Of a stretch of DNA of 46,020 nt, positions 42,786 to 46,020 are shown piece after piece; the first letter of the stretch is position 1; every line of letters begins with the position of its first letter. Source of the DNA: Eubacteriales bacterium (GTDB lineage Bacteria > Bacillota > Clostridia > Lachnospirales > Lachnospiraceae). The DNA lies in assembly GCA_030526665.1 (NCBI GenBank), contig JAUNCI010000009.1, positions 1 through 46,020 on the forward strand, in the 5' to 3' direction. The notes below the pieces were generated by a model that saw only the letters and a program-made list of their open reading frames with translations, was not told the DNA's origin and made no database searches. Position numbers and translations under genes: made by a program.

Positions 42786-43787
42786 ATGGCTGAGAAAAAA
42801 ATAAAAACCATCGGTGTGCTGACCAGCGGCGGAGATGCGCCGGGCATGAATGCTGCAATTCGAGCAGTTGTCAGAAGAGGTCTTAGCAGTGGTTTGAATG
42901 TAAAAGGTATCTATAAAGGATACAATGGACTTTTAAATGAAGAAATCGTAGACATGACGGCAAAGGATGTTTCCGATACAATTGAACGAGGCGGAACATT
43001 TCTCTATACAGCACGCTGCGCTGAATTCCGTACGGAAGAAGGACAGCAAAGAGGTGCTGAGGTTTGCAGAAAACATGGTATTGACGGACTGGTAGTTATC
43101 GGTGGAGATGGTTCTTTTGCCGGTGCGCAGAAACTTGCAAACCTGGGAATCAATACAATCGGTGTTCCGGGAACGATCGACCTTGATATTGCCTGCACAG
43201 AGTATACGATTGGTTTTGACACAGCCGTAAATACAGCCATGGAAGCAATCGATAAAGTCAGAGATACATCTACTTCTCATGAGAGATGCTCTATTATTGA
43301 AGTTATGGGACGTGCCGCCGGATATCTGGCAATGTGGTGCGGTATTGCAAACGGAGCAGAAGATATTTTGATTCCGGAAAAATATAACTATGATGAAGAA
43401 AAGCTGATCAGTAATATTATCGACAGCCGTAAAAAAGGCAAAAAACATCACATTATCATTAATGCGGAAGGTATCGGACATTCTGAAGCAATGGCGAAAC
43501 GTATTGAAGCCGCAACCGGTATCGAAACAAGAGCAACCATTTTGGGCCACATGCAGCGAGGCGGAAGTCCGACATGCAGGGACCGTGTGTTTGCATCTAT
43601 GATGGGTGCCATGGCGGTAGACCTTCTGCTGGAAGGAAAAACATGTCGAGTTGTCGGATATCAGAACGGAAAATTTGTAGACTATGATATCAATGAAGCA
43701 CTTGCAATGCAGAAGAATGTAGATCCATATATGTGGGAAGTTTGCAACTCACTGTCTCATAATTACAGCAAGAATGATACCGTTTAA
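42786..43787 (+). CDS. pfkA: ATP-dependent 6-phosphofructokinase
   Basis: It phosphorylates fructose-6-phosphate in glycolysis. The 333-residue chain has the length of bacterial PFK-A (about 320). Motifs include LTSGGDAPGMNAAIRA (12-27), GGDGS (106-110, whose Gly at the E. coli 104 position fits ATP rather than pyrophosphate use), TIDLD (130-134) and VEVMGR-like IEVMGRAAGYLA. The middle residue of the catalytic TIDxD is Leu rather than the more common Asn, while both aspartates remain. The RBS is GGAGG at 42775, 6 nt before the start. It is followed by ktrB after 26 bp. Confidence 0.96.
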   Translation: MAEKKIKTIGVLTSGGDAPGMNAAIRAVVRRGLSSGLNVKGIYKGYNGLLNEEIVDMTAKDVSDTIERGGTFLYTARCAEFRTEEGQQRGAEVCRKHGIDGLVVIGGDGSFAGAQKLANLGINTIGVPGTIDLDIACTEYTIGFDTAVNTAMEAIDKVRDTSTSHERCSIIEVMGRAAGYLAMWCGIANGAEDILIPEKYNYDEEKLISNIIDSRKKGKKHHIIINAEGIGHSEAMAKRIEAATGIETRATILGHMQRGGSPTCRDRVFASMMGAMAVDLLLEGKTCRVVGYQNGKFVDYDINEALAMQKNVDPYMWEVCNSLSHNYSKNDTV

Positions 43788-43813
43788 TATATACTGAAAT
43801 TGATAAATGTAAT

Positions 43814-45199
43814 ATGCAGAATATGAGAAGAAAAATTCAAAAATTAAATACTGCACAAATAATTGCCCTCGGTTTTGCGGGGGTGATTTTTGTAGGAGCT
43901 ATAATTTTGTGGCTGCCGTTTTGTACAGCCCCCGGACAGACGACTTCGTTTACAGATGCAATGTTCACGGCTACGACCAGTGTCTGTGTAACCGGCCTGT
44001 CAACGGTAACGATGTCCGAGCATTGGACATTGATTGGAAAATTAGTCATTCTCGCATTGATTCAGATTGGCGGTATTGGAGTAATTGCAATCGGAACATT
44101 GATATTCATCGCGTTTCGCCGCAGACTCAGTATGAAAAATCTGAAAATGATCAGAGAATCTTATAATGTGGATGGACAGATCGGAATGTCGAAACTGGTT
44201 GTCCGAATCGTAAAAGATGTGTTTCTGGCAGAAGGAATCGGAGCGGTTTTGTATCTGTTTTGTTTTATTCCTCGTTTTGGTGTGGGGAAAGGAATTTGTC
44301 AGGCATGCTTTACGGCGATTTCTGCATTCTGTAATGCGGGTATTGATATGCTCGGGGCAGATAGTTTAATCGCATATCGAGATGATGTGCTGATGAATTT
44401 GATAACAATTGGACTGATTATCGTATCCGGTCTCGGGTTCATTGTCTGGTGGGACATCGGCGGCATGTTCAAAAAAGTATTGCGACGAGAGATGACATGG
44501 AAACGGGCGCATCGCGGTCTGCGTTTCCATACAAAGCTTGTACTGGATATGACACTGATCCTTGTGGTCGGAGGCACGATTCTTGTATTTATTTTCGAAT
44601 TCAATAATGCGGATACATTGAAAGCATTACCTTTTGGCAACAAATTGCTTGCTTCTGCTTTTCAATCCGTAACAACAAGAACGGCCGGATTTATGACAGT
44701 TCCGCAGGAATTACTATCACAGGCATCCGTAGTGCTTTGTCTGTTTCTGATGTTTATTGGCGGATCTCCAATGGGTACCGCAGGCGGCGTCAAAACAACA
44801 ACAATCGGCGTGCTGGTTCTTGCTCTGATCGCTAATATTCGTGGGAAAAAAGACGTAGAATTACATCATCGAAAAATTCGAAATACATATGTGCAGTCAG
44901 CGCTGGTTGTAACTGTAATTGGATTTTTGACGGTCTTTATAATGTCAATGGCACTTGCAGTGGCAATGCCGAACTTATCTCTGGCAGATGTGCTTTATGA
45001 AATTACATCCGCTGCAGCAACGGTTGGTCTGTCACGCGGAGTTACCGGAACATTGAACATGGCAGGGAAATGGATCGTTATCAGTACCATGTATTTAGGA
45101 CGAATCGGTCCAATTACAATGGGAAGTGCAGTCGTGATCGCAGCTGCAAAAACAGGCTCTAAAACCAGTTTGGTGGCAGAAGATATGATGATTGGATGA
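43814..45199 (+). CDS. ktrB: potassium uptake membrane subunit, KtrB/TrkH family
   Basis: The 461-residue membrane protein has four M1-P-M2 repeats. The pore-loop glycines are visible in TSVCVTGLS (about 56-64), AISAFCNAGID (about 166-176), VTTRTAGF (about 288-295) and AAATVGLSRG (about 400-409). It forms the K+ (Na+-coupled) channel part of the Ktr system together with KtrA downstream. There is no convincing Shine-Dalgarno before 43814 or before the second ATG at 43823, so translation may depend on read-through from pfkA 26 bp upstream. A 24-bp decayed tandem repeat crosses the stop region. Transport of K+ is family knowledge. Confidence 0.95.
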   Translation: MQNMRRKIQKLNTAQIIALGFAGVIFVGAIILWLPFCTAPGQTTSFTDAMFTATTSVCVTGLSTVTMSEHWTLIGKLVILALIQIGGIGVIAIGTLIFIAFRRRLSMKNLKMIRESYNVDGQIGMSKLVVRIVKDVFLAEGIGAVLYLFCFIPRFGVGKGICQACFTAISAFCNAGIDMLGADSLIAYRDDVLMNLITIGLIIVSGLGFIVWWDIGGMFKKVLRREMTWKRAHRGLRFHTKLVLDMTLILVVGGTILVFIFEFNNADTLKALPFGNKLLASAFQSVTTRTAGFMTVPQELLSQASVVLCLFLMFIGGSPMGTAGGVKTTTIGVLVLALIANIRGKKDVELHHRKIRNTYVQSALVVTVIGFLTVFIMSMALAVAMPNLSLADVLYEITSAAATVGLSRGVTGTLNMAGKWIVISTMYLGRIGPITMGSAVVIAAAKTGSKTSLVAEDMMIG

Positions 45200-45233
45200 T
45201 AAATATCGCTGATGAATTTGAGATAATAGGAGT
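45187..45233 (+). repeat. 24-bp imperfect tandem repeat across the ktrB stop codon
   Basis: GATGATTGGATGATAAATA recurs 24 bp later as GATGAATTTGAGATAATA with one gap. The TGA stop (45197-45199) is within the first unit. Confidence 0.4.
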
Positions 45234-45241
45234 AACTAACT

Positions 45242-45901
45242 ATGGTAGAGAAAAAATGTGCAGTCATCGGGCTGGGCTTGTTTGGCATGGCTGTAGCTCA
45301 AACACTTGCTGAAGCAAACTGTGAAGTGCTGGTTGTTGATAATGAAGAGGAAAAATTGCAGGAAGTCGTTGACTTTGCGACATATGCAATTTGCGCAGAT
45401 GTAACAGAACCAAAGGCATGGAAAGCAATCGATCTTGAAAATATTGATGTGGTTATCATTGCTATTTCAGAAAATATGGAAGCAAGTATTATCGCTGCCA
45501 TGAATGTTTTGGAACAGAATGTTCCATATGTAATTGCAAAAGCAATCAGCAAAATTCACGGAAGAGTTTTGGAAAAATTAGGTGTTAACGAAGTTATCTA
45601 TCCGGAAATGGAGATGGGAAAACGAGTTGCCAGAAATCTCACCAATACAGGTGTTGCAGAAGTGTTTGAAATATCAGATACCTTCAGCATGATCGATGTA
45701 GAGATTCCGAAAGCCTGGGGAGGAAAAACACTTCAGGAATTAAAGATCCGTGACAAATACCATGTAAATGTGGTAGCGGTATGTGAAACTGATAAGGTTG
45801 ATGTTGGATATAATCCAATGCAGGGGCTTCCGGAAAAATGCAAGTTGATTTTGGTTGGAAATAATACGGATTTGGAGAAGGTTATTTCGTTGCCTAAGTG
45901 A
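45242..45901 (+). CDS. ktrA: potassium uptake regulatory subunit KtrA
   Basis: The 219-residue cytoplasmic RCK protein gates KtrB. The N-terminal Rossmann domain has GLGLFG (11-16), the DNEEEKLQ acidic loop (about 33-40) and VTEPKAW (about 53-59), typical of RCK_N, where NAD(H) or ATP/ADP binds. The C-terminal RCK_C domain is about 135-218 with the EVFEISDTFSMIDVEIP start. RBS AGGAG 45229-45233, 8 nt from the ATG. It lies 42 bp downstream of ktrB, so the two form the usual ktrBA pair. A weak hairpin follows the stop. Confidence 0.96.
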   Translation: MVEKKCAVIGLGLFGMAVAQTLAEANCEVLVVDNEEEKLQEVVDFATYAICADVTEPKAWKAIDLENIDVVIIAISENMEASIIAAMNVLEQNVPYVIAKAISKIHGRVLEKLGVNEVIYPEMEMGKRVARNLTNTGVAEVFEISDTFSMIDVEIPKAWGGKTLQELKIRDKYHVNVVAVCETDKVDVGYNPMQGLPEKCKLILVGNNTDLEKVISLPK

Positions 45902-45928
45902 TTTTGAAATTCAAGAGTCAAAATCTTT
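45900..45928 (+). terminator. possible weak terminator after ktrA
   Basis: GATTTTGA pairs with TCAAAATC over 8 AT-rich pairs with a 10-nt loop, followed by only TTTATT. The stem is weak, so termination is uncertain. Confidence 0.35.
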
Positions 45929-45959
45929 ATTGGAATATTTTTTGAATAGCAGCATGAAA

Positions 45960-45992
45960 TTTGCTCGCAAACCTTTGCAACGCGCTTGCAAA
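45960..45992. promoter_or_regulatory. paired operator-like palindromes at the right edge
   Basis: TTTGC-TC-GCAAA (45960-45971) and TTTGCAA-CGCGC-TTGCAAA (45974-45992) are two adjacent palindromes sharing the TTTGC/GCAAA half-site. They resemble LacI-family operators. The gene they might control is outside the window. Confidence 0.4.
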
Positions 45993-46020
45993 CTAAGTTT
46001 AAGAAACACTATATAAAATC

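Noticed and set aside
42786-43787. Pyrophosphate-dependent phosphofructokinase, because of TIDLD in place of TIDND.
   Set aside because: The GGDGS loop keeps the glycine typical of ATP users, both catalytic aspartates remain, and the length is that of ATP-PFK.

Overview
The window looks like chromosomal DNA of a gut-type anaerobic Firmicute, most likely a Lachnospiraceae-like Clostridium relative. The grounds are an AT-rich but not extreme base composition, AGGAGG ribosome binding sites, tRNA genes without encoded CCA, clostridial promoters (TTGACA/TATAAT) and the gene families present: class II GalT, DegV, CvfB, KtrAB and corrinoid methyl-transfer proteins. No mobile element, phage gene, rRNA or CRISPR array was seen.

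Layout. 1-325: a tRNA cluster (Thr cut by the window edge, initiator Met, Phe, Lys). 393-647: a small GIY-YIG protein. 824-4695 (minus): a Leloir galactose operon galK-galT-galE, with a divergent AraC-type regulator (4848-5804). 5931-6593: hemolysin III. 6959-9228: proA and a DegV fatty-acid-binding protein separated by a strikingly regular promoter/operator region. 9293-12722: two secreted proteins of unknown role with a tRNA-Gln gene between them. 12865-16262 (minus): a GH31 alpha-glycosidase and an overlapping AraC regulator.

16599-26913 is the most unusual part. A 954-residue protein fuses a methyltetrahydrofolate-type pterin methyltransferase, a corrinoid-binding domain and a UroD/MtaA-like methyltransferase domain in one chain. 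It is followed by a sugar-type (CUT1) ABC transporter without an ATPase gene, a secreted two-repeat protein broken by a 7-bp tandem duplication, a short RACo-like corrinoid reductive activator, and a DUF2284 metal-binding protein. With the divergent GH31 gene, I read this as a possible pathway in which a methylated glycoside or sugar is imported, trimmed and demethylated, with the methyl group passed through cobalamin to tetrahydrofolate. The substrate is not shown by the sequence.

27023-34115 holds peptidase T and a divergent complete oligopeptide ABC transporter (binding protein, two permeases, two ATPases). 34320-35780 is a secreted phosphodiester-glycosidase-domain protein. 36005-38269 has a tandemly duplicated rhamnose-mutarotase-like protein, an acyl-ACP thioesterase and an alpha/beta hydrolase. 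38357-45901 is housekeeping: cvfB, dnaE, pfkA, ktrB and ktrA.

Two window-wide patterns stand out. Many genes carry short, decayed tandem duplications that include or directly follow their stop codon. All six exported proteins, including both ABC binding proteins, have type I signal peptides and no lipoprotein cysteine.
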